Shown here: positions 39,480 to 47,965 of the stretch, piece by piece
Layout: the number at the start of each line of letters is the position of its first letter
Numbering within the stretch: position 1 is the first letter of the stretch
Source of the DNA: a virus
Strand: one strand, 5' to 3'
DNA: 49,748 nt
IMG/VR virus record: IMGVR_UViG_3300027522_000006
Span: 1 to 49,748 of that record
Made by a program: the position numbers and the translations under genes
Notes under the pieces: generated by a model
What the model was told of the DNA's origin: nothing
The model's input: only the letters and a program-made list of their open reading frames with translations
The model's database searches: none

Positions 39480-41243
39480 TTATCCTTGGCAGCTTAGGCA
39501 CTCATCGTCATCTACAGCATAGTCTTTGAGAGCTACACGGGTGGGCTTGAAGCTCACTGTATCCGCTTTAGCTCCAGCACTTGTCCGAAGATAATAGAGT
39601 CCTTTAAGTTTCTTGTTGAAGGCACGAAGATGTACCTCATTGACGTAGGCCTTATCTGTCCCTGCTGGGAAGAAGAGGTTCACTGATTGACCTTGGCAGA
39701 TGTACGGTTGACGTTCTGCGGCATGGTCTACTACCCATCGTTGGTCTAGCTCGAAAGCTGTCTTGTAGATTTCTTTATCCCAATCATCCATCCACTCAAG
39801 GTGCTGTACGCTACCTTCATTGAGTATGATTGAGGTCCACTGCTCTTCCATCCACTTGTCAGATGAACCTTGCCAAAGTTCAGCATATGCTCTGATGACC
39901 TTATCTAGGTAAGGGTTACGGACAAGGTGAGCGCCTACACGGGTACGGTGTGTAAAGGCGTTGGACTTCAAAGGTTCAATGGAAGCTGAACAGCCAGCAA
40001 TGATTGAAGAGTTAGCATTAGGAGCTACAGCCATCAGGTGTGAGTTACGGACACCCTCAACATCAGGACATGCACCACGTTCTTCTGCTAGGTAGACTGT
40101 TGCAGCCTTAGCCTGTGCTTTGATATGGGTGAACATGTCAGTGTTGTACGAGGTAGCCATAGGAGATTCCCAAGGAATGCCTGCACGTTGCAGCGCACTG
40201 TGGAATCCCATAGCACCTAGGCCTAAGCTACGTTCCTGAGTAGCACTGAAGACTGCCTTGCGGAGTTCTTTAGGTGCGTGAAAGCAGAAGAAGCTAATCA
40301 CGTTATCAAGCATCTCAATAAGGTCAGCCACCATAGTGGTGTTCTTCCAGTGTTCGTAATGCTCTAGGTTAACGCTGGACAAACAACACACTGCTGTACG
40401 GTCTTCAGACGTTGGCAGGTGTATCTCATTGCACAGGTTGGACCCATGAATGGATAAGCCTTTCTCTTTCATGGCTGGTGGTAGATGCCTGTTAGCTTCA
40501 TCAATGAAGTTAAGGTAAGGCTCACCAGTACGGAAGCGTGTTTCAATCAGACGTTCCCATAGTTCACGGGCAGGCATTGAGTCACGCACTGTATTATCAG
40601 CAGGGTCAATGAGGTCCCAAGTCGCATTAGCATTCACTGCATCCATGAATGAATCAGGGATGTTAACAGCGTTGTGAATATTGAACGCCTTGCGGTTAGG
40701 GTCACCACCTGTAGGTACACGGATGTTGATGAACTCAATGATGTCTGGGTGACTGATGTCCATGTAGGCAGCATAAGAACCCTTGCGAGTCTTGCCCTGT
40801 CTGTAGGCAGTCATGTCAGAATCGACAGTCTTTAGGAATGGTATAGGGCTAGGAGCAACATCACTAACACTGCGGATGTCAGACCAATGACCACCCACTC
40901 CACCGCCTTTGACTGAAAGCCAACGTAGTTCCGTAGTGTGTCCAATAAGGCCATCGAGAGAATCAGGTACATAAGATAAGAAACAGCTAATAGGAAGTCC
41001 ACGGACTTTCTCTCCTTGTGCAGGTGCATTAGATAAGATGGGTGAGCTGAACATGAACCAGCCTTTACTGGCGTAGTCATATATGCGTTGGGCTAAGTCG
41101 TAGTCGTTACGACAGAATGCTGTAGCTGCTCGAGCATAGGCATCTTGTGGGTCCTCACCTTCACGACAGTAGTAGTCAGAGAGTAAGATAAAGGCTTGCT
41201 CAGATAGCAATTCGTTACGAGAGTAATCAACTACAATTGTCAT
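39480..41243 (-). CDS. nrdA: Ribonucleotide reductase large subunit, class I, complete
   Basis: A 587-residue catalytic subunit, shorter than bacterial NrdA (about 760) because the N-terminal ATP cone is missing, so dATP inhibition is probably lost. Seen are the redox cysteine in LPISCFLSY, the catalytic SNLCNEI (N, C and E), the partner cysteine in AVCCLSS, the radical-transfer pair in GLYYLRT, and the C-terminal redox pair CLSC followed by QG. It overlaps the redoxin gene by 17 bases and is followed at once by nrdB. The upstream part (40400-41243) is the counterpart of the truncated gene at 1-844. Confidence 0.96.
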   Translation of the reverse strand: MTIVVDYSRNELLSEQAFILLSDYYCREGEDPQDAYARAATAFCRNDYDLAQRIYDYASKGWFMFSSPILSNAPAQGEKVRGLPISCFLSYVPDSLDGLIGHTTELRWLSVKGGGVGGHWSDIRSVSDVAPSPIPFLKTVDSDMTAYRQGKTRKGSYAAYMDISHPDIIEFINIRVPTGGDPNRKAFNIHNAVNIPDSFMDAVNANATWDLIDPADNTVRDSMPARELWERLIETRFRTGEPYLNFIDEANRHLPPAMKEKGLSIHGSNLCNEIHLPTSEDRTAVCCLSSVNLEHYEHWKNTTMVADLIEMLDNVISFFCFHAPKELRKAVFSATQERSLGLGAMGFHSALQRAGIPWESPMATSYNTDMFTHIKAQAKAATVYLAEERGACPDVEGVRNSHLMAVAPNANSSIIAGCSASIEPLKSNAFTHRTRVGAHLVRNPYLDKVIRAYAELWQGSSDKWMEEQWTSIILNEGSVQHLEWMDDWDKEIYKTAFELDQRWVVDHAAERQPYICQGQSVNLFFPAGTDKAYVNEVHLRAFNKKLKGLYYLRTSAGAKADTVSFKPTRVALKDYAVDDDECLSCQG

Positions 41244-41460
41244 TGACCCACTCCGTTGTTTCTCTTATACCTTTCCACCCAATTAAGGTGGCTCCAGTTT
41301 CAGTGTTAAGTACAGTAGGTACACTACGCACTTTATATTTAATAGCTGAATCAATGTCCTTACCAATATCAACTTCTTCATAGTCCACTTCTGCATGGTT
41401 CAGTACAGTGCTAACTGCTTTACAAGGCTGACACCCTTCAATGTAAAATTTTATAATCAT
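41227..41460 (-). CDS. Thioredoxin/glutaredoxin-like redoxin (copy 2)
   Basis: A 77-residue redoxin, almost the same as that at 828-1061, but with the active site C10-Q-P-C13 and a few other changes (EGCQPC, GWKGIRE). The cis-proline P48 is kept. It overlaps nrdA by 17 bases. The probable role is to reduce the C-terminal CLSC pair of NrdA. The residue between the cysteines sets redox potential in this fold, so the CMPC/CQPC change could matter. Confidence 0.85.
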   Translation of the reverse strand: MIIKFYIEGCQPCKAVSTVLNHAEVDYEEVDIGKDIDSAIKYKVRSVPTVLNTETGATLIGWKGIRETTEWVNDNCS

Positions 41461-41468
41461 ATTATTTC

Positions 41469-41711
41469 TCAGTCATACTTCTGGTGTTGGAGTTCAAGCC
41501 ATAGCTCTGCGTAGTGGATTATCTTTTTAACATCAGATTCAAACTGCCCCTTATGCGGAGCGCGAGTTGCATACTTCACGATGTTGCCAGCGATGAAGTC
41601 CAGTTCATTCTTCATGATGTATTCGATAGGCTGGATGGGGTGAGCGTAGTGGTCACCACCTTGTTGACGGTCTAGACCTGTAGTAGTTGGTTCCACTCTG
41701 GAGGTGTCCAT
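41469..41711 (-). CDS. DUF3310 family protein (copy 2)
   Basis: An 80-residue DUF3310 protein. From GGDHYAHPIQPIEYI to the end it is almost the same as the copy at 1071-1301; only the N-terminus (MDTSRVEPTTTGLDRQ) differs, because it is encoded over the diverged end of the exonuclease gene. AGGAAATA stands before the ATG. Function not established. Confidence 0.8.
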   Translation of the reverse strand: MDTSRVEPTTTGLDRQQGGDHYAHPIQPIEYIMKNELDFIAGNIVKYATRAPHKGQFESDVKKIIHYAELWLELQHQKYD

Positions 41712-42457
41712 AAAATTATATTTCCTTTTAGGTCGAGGTCTTCATATCGTAAGATACGAGCGCACCTTGCTTGGATTAGTGCATCATCCTCAGTGAGTCC
41801 AGCCTTCTCATAGGTAGCTACGATAGCTTCCCAGATTGCTACGTTACGTAGATGAAGGTCATTGATATTAAGTGATGCTTTGTACAGGATTGTCTGGGCC
41901 TTAACTGGTCCAATACCTTTACAACCTTTATAGTTGTCTACGGTATCGCCAGTGAGGACCTGAGTGAAGAAGAAGAAGTCTGCCTCAGATTCGCTAATAG
42001 TGACCACACCTTCTTCAGGATGTGCAGGGTTGAAGAACTTGCAAGGGATTGTCTTGAGGTCTTTGTCCTCAGACGCAATGATGGTGTCGTTGCCATCACT
42101 ACCACGGATACCTAGCAGGTCATCAGCTTCAAAGGGTTCACGCAACACGGCTTTGTATTCATCAATCAGCCACTGCTTGAGTGGACCTAATGTCATAGGC
42201 TTACGTGTGTCTTTGCGATTACCTTTGTAGGACTCTAGAACGTCATAACGGAAGTTCTCTTTACCTGTCAGGTAGAACTTGAAGTCAGTACAACCTGTCT
42301 GCTCCAGCATTACTGCTAGCTTCTTCTTAATTAAAGCCTGACCATCTGACTCATAGGCATGTAATGTCCATAAGTCATCGTCCCACTTGGTAGGAACTTC
42401 AGTGGCAGAGGCAGCTTGGTAGGCTACGATGTCACCATCAATCAATAGGGTCGTCAT
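41672..42457 (-). CDS. T7 gp6-like 5'-3' exonuclease / flap nuclease (copy 2)
   Basis: A 261-residue FEN-family nuclease with D7 and D9 (LIDGDI), the EADDL cluster, SEDKDL and GDTVDNYKGCKGIGPVKA, which is the helix-hairpin-helix. It is 15 residues longer than copy 1 and well diverged outside the motifs, yet it lies between two blocks of near-identical DNA. That points to replacement by recombination at this gene. It overlaps both neighbours. Confidence 0.92.
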   Translation of the reverse strand: MTTLLIDGDIVAYQAASATEVPTKWDDDLWTLHAYESDGQALIKKKLAVMLEQTGCTDFKFYLTGKENFRYDVLESYKGNRKDTRKPMTLGPLKQWLIDEYKAVLREPFEADDLLGIRGSDGNDTIIASEDKDLKTIPCKFFNPAHPEEGVVTISESEADFFFFTQVLTGDTVDNYKGCKGIGPVKAQTILYKASLNINDLHLRNVAIWEAIVATYEKAGLTEDDALIQARCARILRYEDLDLKGNIILWTPPEWNQLLQV

Positions 42458-42629
42458 GTGGTTCCCCTTCTTTAGAGTTACGTTCAGTGACTATTCGGAT
42501 ACCATGTTCAATAGCTGCAGAGGCTTCCATGTAATCTAGGTAGGCGTTCATAGCAAAGCTAAAGGCTAAGGCTAGAGATACGACTACAAATCCTAGGCAC
42601 ACAAGTACCATCATTAATGTTTCAATCAT
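42438..42629 (-). CDS. Small single-pass membrane protein (copy 2)
   Basis: 63 residues, identical to the protein at 2001-2192 except in the last eight positions, which overlap the exonuclease start. One transmembrane segment spans about residues 5-28. It begins at the ThyX stop. The exact preservation next to diverged genes suggests either strong selection or recent exchange. Confidence 0.7.
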   Translation of the reverse strand: MIETLMMVLVCLGFVVVSLALAFSFAMNAYLDYMEASAAIEHGIRIVTERNSKEGEPHDDPID

Positions 42630-43273
42630 TACTTATCTCCTACTAGAGCTTTCCAACTAACTGGGAACAAAGGCTCAATGATGTTGGATACTTCTTGAGC
42701 TAGGTCTTGGATTTCTTTCTGAGCATGAGGGTCCATGCGTTGCTTACAGAACCTAGCGAATGCAGCGATAGAACCTGTCCAATACCAAGACACCTCAGTG
42801 CCTTGAGGTAACAGGAATCGCGCCTGTTCAGGACACATTCCTCCAGCTATTGCTGTGTCATATGACTCAAGGCACATGGTGTATACAGTCTGGAAGTGAC
42901 GCTTCCAATATCTGTTACCTACAGGATGCATGTCTGACCCAGAGCCTTGCTTCGCTCCACCTGTTGGAGCCTTACGGAACTGTTCAGGTGTGAAGAAGGA
43001 TGGCTTACAGCTTATGTATCTACGAGACTCTTCGTTCTCTGAGAACCCCACCTTGTGCTTAAAGCACTGGGTACGTATCGGAACAGGAGCAGCCATTCTC
43101 AATGTCACAGAGGTGTGAGCAAAGGGAGTCCAGTGATTGTGATTGGCAAGGTAATTGATTAAACCTGTGTCATTCTCTGCGTTGAACTCAGTAGCATCTG
43201 CAGCAAAAGAGACACGGGCAGCACGTACAACAGAGGCATCAGTACCCATGTGGTCTATGTACTCAGCCTTCAT
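42629..43273 (-). CDS. thyX: Flavin-dependent thymidylate synthase ThyX (copy 2)
   Basis: A 214-residue ThyX with the same KHKVGFSENEESRRY signature as copy 1, so the KHK variant is fixed in both phages. Differences to 2185-2826 are mainly in the C-terminal third, such as FCKQRMDPHAQKEI and a C-terminal VGDK. The flavin-binding and dUMP-binding parts are the same. It overlaps the preceding small gene by 4 bases. Confidence 0.93.
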   Translation of the reverse strand: MKAEYIDHMGTDASVVRAARVSFAADATEFNAENDTGLINYLANHNHWTPFAHTSVTLRMAAPVPIRTQCFKHKVGFSENEESRRYISCKPSFFTPEQFRKAPTGGAKQGSGSDMHPVGNRYWKRHFQTVYTMCLESYDTAIAGGMCPEQARFLLPQGTEVSWYWTGSIAAFARFCKQRMDPHAQKEIQDLAQEVSNIIEPLFPVSWKALVGDK

Positions 43274-43536
43274 TCGTCACACTCCTCTTCGTACATTGCT
43301 TTAGCTTCAGAGTAACCGTCCCAATCGCAGACACCACAGGCATCAAGGCATTCTAGAAAGTGGCTAGCTTTCTCAATAATGAGAAGGTAATCACGGTTAA
43401 CAGTCGTCATTACTTGAGGTTTCTCAGCCTTCATGTTTCCATCACGGCAGTCGATGTTAGTTACCTCAGTATGAGGACTGACTCCGAGCTTTACCCTGTC
43501 CTTGAACAGTCCATCCCAGCCATCACAGTTAGCCAT
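43270..43536 (-). CDS. Conserved hypothetical protein with paired cysteines (copy 2)
   Basis: An 88-residue counterpart of 2823-3113. It lacks the first 20 or so residues of copy 1 and starts MANCDGWDGLFKDRVKLG after GGGAAAAG. The block LDACGVCDWDGYSEA near the C-terminus is kept, while the middle is longer and different (MKAEKPQVMTTVNRDYLLI). Function unknown. Confidence 0.7.
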   Translation of the reverse strand: MANCDGWDGLFKDRVKLGVSPHTEVTNIDCRDGNMKAEKPQVMTTVNRDYLLIIEKASHFLECLDACGVCDWDGYSEAKAMYEEECDE

Positions 43537-43537
43537 A

Positions 43538-43759
43538 TTACTTTTCCCTTAATTCACGTAGATGCATAAGGCCCATGACAGTGATATGCCACACTCTGCC
43601 GAACTCGTTATCACCTACAATACTGGTTGATATAAAACCCTGACACGCAGACACAGCAACCCATTCGGCATTAGTCCGAGCGAATTCACTGCGTGTGGTG
43701 AAGGGTGATTGGTAGGCACGTTTAAGTACCTCAATGAGTTTCAGCCCATGAGTTTCCAA
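43538..43759 (-). CDS. Conserved small protein, possible winged-helix, TTG start (copy 2)
   Basis: The counterpart of 3094-3339. I prefer the TTG at 43759 (METHGLKLIEVLKRAY), because GGGAG stands seven bases before it and it aligns within one codon of the ATG in copy 1; an ATG at 43774 is the alternative and would lie deeper in the polymerase gene. TTRSEFARTNAE and WHITVMGLMHLRE are conserved. Function unknown. Confidence 0.62.
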   Translation of the reverse strand: METHGLKLIEVLKRAYQSPFTTRSEFARTNAEWVAVSACQGFISTSIVGDNEFGRVWHITVMGLMHLRELREK

Positions 43760-45524
43760 TGTTGAACTCCCCATCTAGTGGACACTTAAAGTTGAATACT
43801 TCAGTGACACGTTGGATTGTAAGAACAGCTATCTCACCTATTTTATGAGCTAGGTCTTCACGAACAGCTACCTGTATTTCATCGTGGACCCATGCACATA
43901 AGGCGTAGTCACCATCCCATCCATGCTTGAAACCTTGTGCTTGCATTTCATTTTCAAACTCAACTAACCACTGCTTGCAAATGATTGCACCAGCAGACTG
44001 TAAGAGAAAATTTAATGCGGCATGGGGTGAGCGTATGTGGATATGACGACCATCAAGGGCTTTGACATAACCACGTGCAGCAGCTTTGGATACGCCTTCA
44101 CGTAACTGTTTAAGGGCAGGAGTCTTATCAAGAAAAGATTTCTTAATCTTCTTACCTTCCTTAGCGCCTCCACCTACTAGCTCACCAATGAGTTGGTCAC
44201 CAGCGCCATACAGGAATGCATAGATAAAGGTCTTAGCTTGGTCACGTGTAGGTAACCCAGCAGCTAGTTGATTCACTGTGTGGATGTCGCCATCAAGGAC
44301 CACATCAACGTAAGCGCCCTTGTCATAGATAGACATGTAACCAGCTAAGGCTCGTAACTCGAGGCCAGAAGCATCAGCGCCCATGAGCTTCCATCCTTTA
44401 GGGACAGTGAATAGTTCACGGCAATCTTTACCGTAAGCTGCTCTCATGGATGGTATCTGAGCTAGGTTAGGATGGCTGTGAGTAGCCCGTCCAGTACCTG
44501 CACCATTCGGGTTCACACTTCCGTGAATCTTTCCGTTGGTACAGACCTTGAGCCACCCTTGCTTACCTTCAGCTACCTGACCAAGACGCTTCTGTAACAT
44601 GAAGTACCTAGCCATCTGCTTTGCTTCAGGATAGTCCAGCTTAGACAGAACTGTTTCATCTATCTTAGGCTGTCCATTATCTGTGAACACAGTAGGCTTC
44701 CAATCGTACTTAGTGATAAGTCTGTTGGAGATGTGAGCGCGTGATGAAGGGTTGAACTCCACTATCTTGATGACAGTAAAGGGTGCATTCATAGTGCGGT
44801 CAGCCTTCATTGGGTCTTTGTAGTTACAACTACGTGATGGCTTCTTCTCTCCTTCAGCTACTATCCATGCAGGGAACAGTGAGTAAAGTTCTTGGTAGAT
44901 ATTGTCACGCTGTTCAGCTAGGTCTATGTATAACTTCTGTGCTTTCTTCTCATCAAACACAAAGCCATTACACTCTTGCTTCCACATTAGTTCAGCTACG
45001 GAATGCTCAAGGTCTATAGCTTGTTGGCTATAACCTTTACCTAGTACCTTGTTGTAAAGGTCCACAGTAACGCGCACGTCTTGCTCACAGTACGTAAGCA
45101 TCTCTTCAGTGAATACATCCCATGCATTCTCTTGCTGACCATAGTCACCTTTGAGTTCGCCAAGGCGGTAGCCCCACGCTTTCAAAGAGTGAGAACCAAA
45201 TAACCTGGAGGGTAATATATTCTTGAAGTGACTGAAGTCTAGGTCCTTGATGTTGGACCATATCAGACGGGAACAAACTAGAGTGTCGATGACACGCTTA
45301 GGTTTGAAGTCAGGGTAGAGTTTCTGAATTGCTGGTACATCGAACTTGATTCCGTTATGTGCAATCAATTCATCAGCACTCTGCATCAAGGAGATGCCTT
45401 CACGTATCTCATGAGGTCTAAAGGTGTGGAGGATTCCAGTGTCTAGGTCATGAGCAACGATGCAGTGGATTGTAGTGAGTACATCTAGAAAGCCATTGGT
45501 TTCAATATCGACAATGAGTTTCAT
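43731..45524 (-). CDS. T7-like family A DNA polymerase with 3'-5' exonuclease (copy 2)
   Basis: A 597-residue polymerase. The exonuclease domain begins DIETNG (D6, E8). Motif A is GADASGLELR with D384, motif B AKTFIYAFLYGAG with K431 and Y435, and motif C WVHDE with D548. Motif B matches T7 (KTFIYGFLYGAG) more closely than that of copy 1 (AKRFIYCYLYGGG). The sequences of the two polymerases are clearly different over the whole length although size and motifs match. It sits next to a complete homing-type endonuclease gene. Confidence 0.96.
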   Translation of the reverse strand: MKLIVDIETNGFLDVLTTIHCIVAHDLDTGILHTFRPHEIREGISLMQSADELIAHNGIKFDVPAIQKLYPDFKPKRVIDTLVCSRLIWSNIKDLDFSHFKNILPSRLFGSHSLKAWGYRLGELKGDYGQQENAWDVFTEEMLTYCEQDVRVTVDLYNKVLGKGYSQQAIDLEHSVAELMWKQECNGFVFDEKKAQKLYIDLAEQRDNIYQELYSLFPAWIVAEGEKKPSRSCNYKDPMKADRTMNAPFTVIKIVEFNPSSRAHISNRLITKYDWKPTVFTDNGQPKIDETVLSKLDYPEAKQMARYFMLQKRLGQVAEGKQGWLKVCTNGKIHGSVNPNGAGTGRATHSHPNLAQIPSMRAAYGKDCRELFTVPKGWKLMGADASGLELRALAGYMSIYDKGAYVDVVLDGDIHTVNQLAAGLPTRDQAKTFIYAFLYGAGDQLIGELVGGGAKEGKKIKKSFLDKTPALKQLREGVSKAAARGYVKALDGRHIHIRSPHAALNFLLQSAGAIICKQWLVEFENEMQAQGFKHGWDGDYALCAWVHDEIQVAVREDLAHKIGEIAVLTIQRVTEVFNFKCPLDGEFNIGNSWAETH

Positions 45525-45526
45525 AG

Positions 45527-46033
45527 TTATTCCTTGGTTAATTGAGGGACGAACTCCGCTTTGAATCCTTTAGATTCCTCCAGCTTGCCGTGGCAGAGGT
45601 TGAGTATGGAGTGTTTACTTATATCGAATACCCTAGATACATCAGTGGCAGTCTCAAACTTGATTACTACACCTGTTGGATGGGTGAGAAGAATAGGATG
45701 TACCAGCTTACTGTTGATTACCTGAAGGCGCTTGTTGGCCCAACGCACATTCCCTGCCTCATAATGACCATCAGAATCAATCCTATCTACTGTATGCTGG
45801 GGTGTAGGCTTCTTCCCTAATTCACACCAGAATTCATTAAAGCTAGTAAACTTAAACTGAATACCTCGCCCACCATAATTCTCAAAATAAATAGTGTTTG
45901 GATTCAAGCAACGGCTCATCGCTGCGTAATACGCTTTGTACTCTGTTATACGGAGGCGTATGCCTTTTGCATTTATGTAACTGGTACGCACAAAAGTACC
46001 GTCAGTGCCGTAGCACTTTTCAAGTTCTGTCAT
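45527..46033 (-). CDS. Homing-type HNH-like endonuclease with NUMOD1-like C-terminus
   Basis: A 168-residue free-standing endonuclease. The N-terminal part has the widespread phage pattern AMSRCLNPNT, YGGRGIQFKF, then TVDRIDSDGHYEAGNVRWAN (residues about 80-100), an HNH-like nuclease layout of intron/homing type. The C-terminal 45 residues (TGVVIKFETATDVSRVF to KGFKAEFV) resemble NUMOD1 DNA-binding modules. It lies between primase-helicase and polymerase, with the leader GGTAACTCAA that the shorter gene at 5120-5362 also has. Homing endonucleases cut cognate sites in related phages lacking them. The copy 1 phage, which has only the DNA-binding-like part here, would be a natural target or a degenerate relative. 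Confidence 0.82.
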   Translation of the reverse strand: MTELEKCYGTDGTFVRTSYINAKGIRLRITEYKAYYAAMSRCLNPNTIYFENYGGRGIQFKFTSFNEFWCELGKKPTPQHTVDRIDSDGHYEAGNVRWANKRLQVINSKLVHPILLTHPTGVVIKFETATDVSRVFDISKHSILNLCHGKLEESKGFKAEFVPQLTKE

Positions 46034-46045
46034 TTGAGTTACCTG

Positions 46046-47671
46046 CTAGAAAGGAGTGGACACAGCTACTGAGTCGAATGGACTAGCTTCGTGTAGTTTC
46101 CCTGTCTCGTGATTGTAGTTTAATGGGAAGGTCATACCTGTGGACTGCCCTGTGTACCTGTCTTTAAGTACACGGAATGTAGTTGTCTCACGCTCGGTAA
46201 TGTCTTCAGCTTGTTGGTCACGCTCAAGTCCGAACATGAAGTGGCACCAGAATCCAATAGCTCGAGAGCCTTTGAAGTGCCGGATGCTTACACGCCCACC
46301 TTCTTCGTGAGACCTACCTTCAGGTGTAGCTAAGTGACTCACCATTGTGATGATGATGTTCAGACGCTTGGCTAACATAGCGATAGCAGCAGTGACTCTC
46401 TCTAACTCAACTCGCTCATCATTACCTTGGCCTGTAGCCAGTGCAGTAAGGTGGTCAATGTAGAAGATTTCAATGCCGTCAGCGTGGTGCATGTATTCGA
46501 TGTTGGACTTGATGGTGTCCCATTCACATGTGCCAAAGCTGTCATACATACGCAGACGGTCATGGTCCATAAGTTCATCAAGAGCTACGCCCCTGTCTTT
46601 CTTAGTCCACTCACCATCAGGGATGTGGAACTGTTTACCAGCTTGCTTACCAGCAATACGGATAGCAGTCTCAGCAGGACGTTGCTCTAAGAAGAACACA
46701 CCTACAGTTTTCTCTAGCTCGTACATGTCATAGACAATCTGCTGCGTTAAGAAGTCGGTCTTACCAACTCCAGTACCAGCACCAATTGCATACACTTCAC
46801 CAAGCCTGCGCCCATAGGTGGCCTTGTTCAGGGTAGGTAGATACCAAGGCATTCCCCACTCGACAGGCTTCTCTAGTTCTTCACGGATGTCCGAGAGAGA
46901 TACTATGCCATCAGGTCGGTACACCTTTGCGCCCCACATTGCTTCAAGAATCTTACGGCTATCACCAGCCATCAGTGCTTCGTTGGCATCCTTGTAACCA
47001 TTAATAGTAGCGATGGAACATTTACCAGCAGCGAACAGTGGAGCGCAAGCTGCTGTAGCTTTCTCCCCTGCTTCGTCACCATCAAACATGAGGATAACTT
47101 CTTCAAAATTATTGAAGTAAGAAAGGTTAGCTGCGATAGTTTTCGCTGCACCTCCAGCCCCGTTGGGTAAAGAAATCACAGGCCATTTGTTATCCTGTAT
47201 CTGGCTCAAAGACATAGCGTCTATGGCACCCTCAGTAATCACTAACTTCTTACCTTTGTTCCACAACTTAGTACCAAACATAGGCATCTGTTTAAAGTCA
47301 CCCAGTATTGGGAACTCCTTGTCCTGTGTTCTTAACTGCTGTGCTACTAACTCTCCTTTAAGATTATGTAATGGACAGATGTGTACTGGCTGTCCACGAT
47401 ATGAACCAACCTTGTAACCAAAGTGCTTCGCTGTATCTTCAGAGATGCCGCGCTGTCGCAAGGCACGAACATCACCTGTTATTAAATCACTAGCCATACG
47501 AGTCCTTTGGGGTTGGGGTTTGGATTCATCATCATCGGGCCATTCCATACGTCCACAGTCAGTGCCGTAGCAGTACGCACGACCTGATGCATAGCGTGTT
47601 AGGTTGTTACGGGAACCACAGTCAGGGCAGGGTTCACGCCCCACCACAGGACTGTCATCATGTTCCCTCAT
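46046..47671 (-). CDS. T7 gp4-like primase-helicase (copy 2)
   Basis: A 541-residue primase-helicase. Zinc ligands C15, C18, C34 and C39 (CPDCGSRNN, then YCYGTDCG); TOPRIM motifs with TEGAIDAM and FDGDEAGE; helicase Walker A GAGTGVGKTD; YIDHLTAL and MVSHLATPEG as in copy 1. The helicase half is closely conserved between copies and the primase half less so. It starts 2 bases before the HTH gene end and is probably read from the AATTGCA-class promoter near 47950. Confidence 0.96.
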   Translation of the reverse strand: MREHDDSPVVGREPCPDCGSRNNLTRYASGRAYCYGTDCGRMEWPDDDESKPQPQRTRMASDLITGDVRALRQRGISEDTAKHFGYKVGSYRGQPVHICPLHNLKGELVAQQLRTQDKEFPILGDFKQMPMFGTKLWNKGKKLVITEGAIDAMSLSQIQDNKWPVISLPNGAGGAAKTIAANLSYFNNFEEVILMFDGDEAGEKATAACAPLFAAGKCSIATINGYKDANEALMAGDSRKILEAMWGAKVYRPDGIVSLSDIREELEKPVEWGMPWYLPTLNKATYGRRLGEVYAIGAGTGVGKTDFLTQQIVYDMYELEKTVGVFFLEQRPAETAIRIAGKQAGKQFHIPDGEWTKKDRGVALDELMDHDRLRMYDSFGTCEWDTIKSNIEYMHHADGIEIFYIDHLTALATGQGNDERVELERVTAAIAMLAKRLNIIITMVSHLATPEGRSHEEGGRVSIRHFKGSRAIGFWCHFMFGLERDQQAEDITERETTTFRVLKDRYTGQSTGMTFPLNYNHETGKLHEASPFDSVAVSTPF

Positions 47672-47673
47672 GG

Positions 47674-47871
47674 TTAGTGGACTAAGCTGTATTCAGCGTA
47701 CTGGGTCTTGTTCACGCCATCCTTCATGGTGGTATCAACATCGACACCTGACTTCTTGATGTTGTGAACTACAGCAGCTAGACGTGTGATTCCATACAAG
47801 CCAATGGCTTCTATAGAAGTTAACTTGCGATTGTTGGTTAGGTGGTTAAGTACAGTTTGTGCTTGTGACAT
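47674..47871 (-). CDS. Small helix-turn-helix protein (HTH_39-like) (copy 2)
   Basis: About 65 residues from MSQAQTVLNHLTNNRKLTS, with GAGAG before it as in copy 1. The helix-turn-helix part up to RLAAVVH is the same as at 7028-7222; the wing and C-terminus (KKSGVDVDTTMKDGVNKTQY) differ. It is the first gene after the promoter near 47950. If it binds phage DNA, the differing C-terminus may tune specificity. Confidence 0.75.
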   Translation of the reverse strand: MSQAQTVLNHLTNNRKLTSIEAIGLYGITRLAAVVHNIKKSGVDVDTTMKDGVNKTQYAEYSLVH

Positions 47872-47910
47872 AAAATTTCTCTCGGTAATTGAGTTCATAA
47901 GAATGAAACA

Positions 47911-47926
47911 CCCTCGGAATTGAGGG
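47911..47926 (-). promoter_or_regulatory. Leader hairpin after the copy 2 promoter
   Basis: The minus strand reads CCCTC-AATTCC-GAGGG, a five-pair stem about 15 bases downstream of the promoter core. It has no U tract and matches in position the UUCG hairpin at 7264-7279. Confidence 0.55.
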
Positions 47927-47936
47927 CGTTGAGTTT

Positions 47937-47965
47937 GGTCTGGCTATAGTGCAATTTAATTATTT
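47937..47965 (-). promoter_or_regulatory. Phage RNAP promoter, class AATTGCA (copy 2 HTH/primase-helicase)
   Basis: The minus strand reads ATTAAATTGCACTATAGCCAG. It takes the same place as the promoter at 7294, but GGTT before GCAC is replaced by AATT, and CACTATAGCCAGACC follows. The same form recurs at 49622-49650. CACTATAG is identical to the T7 promoter core. Confidence 0.78.
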
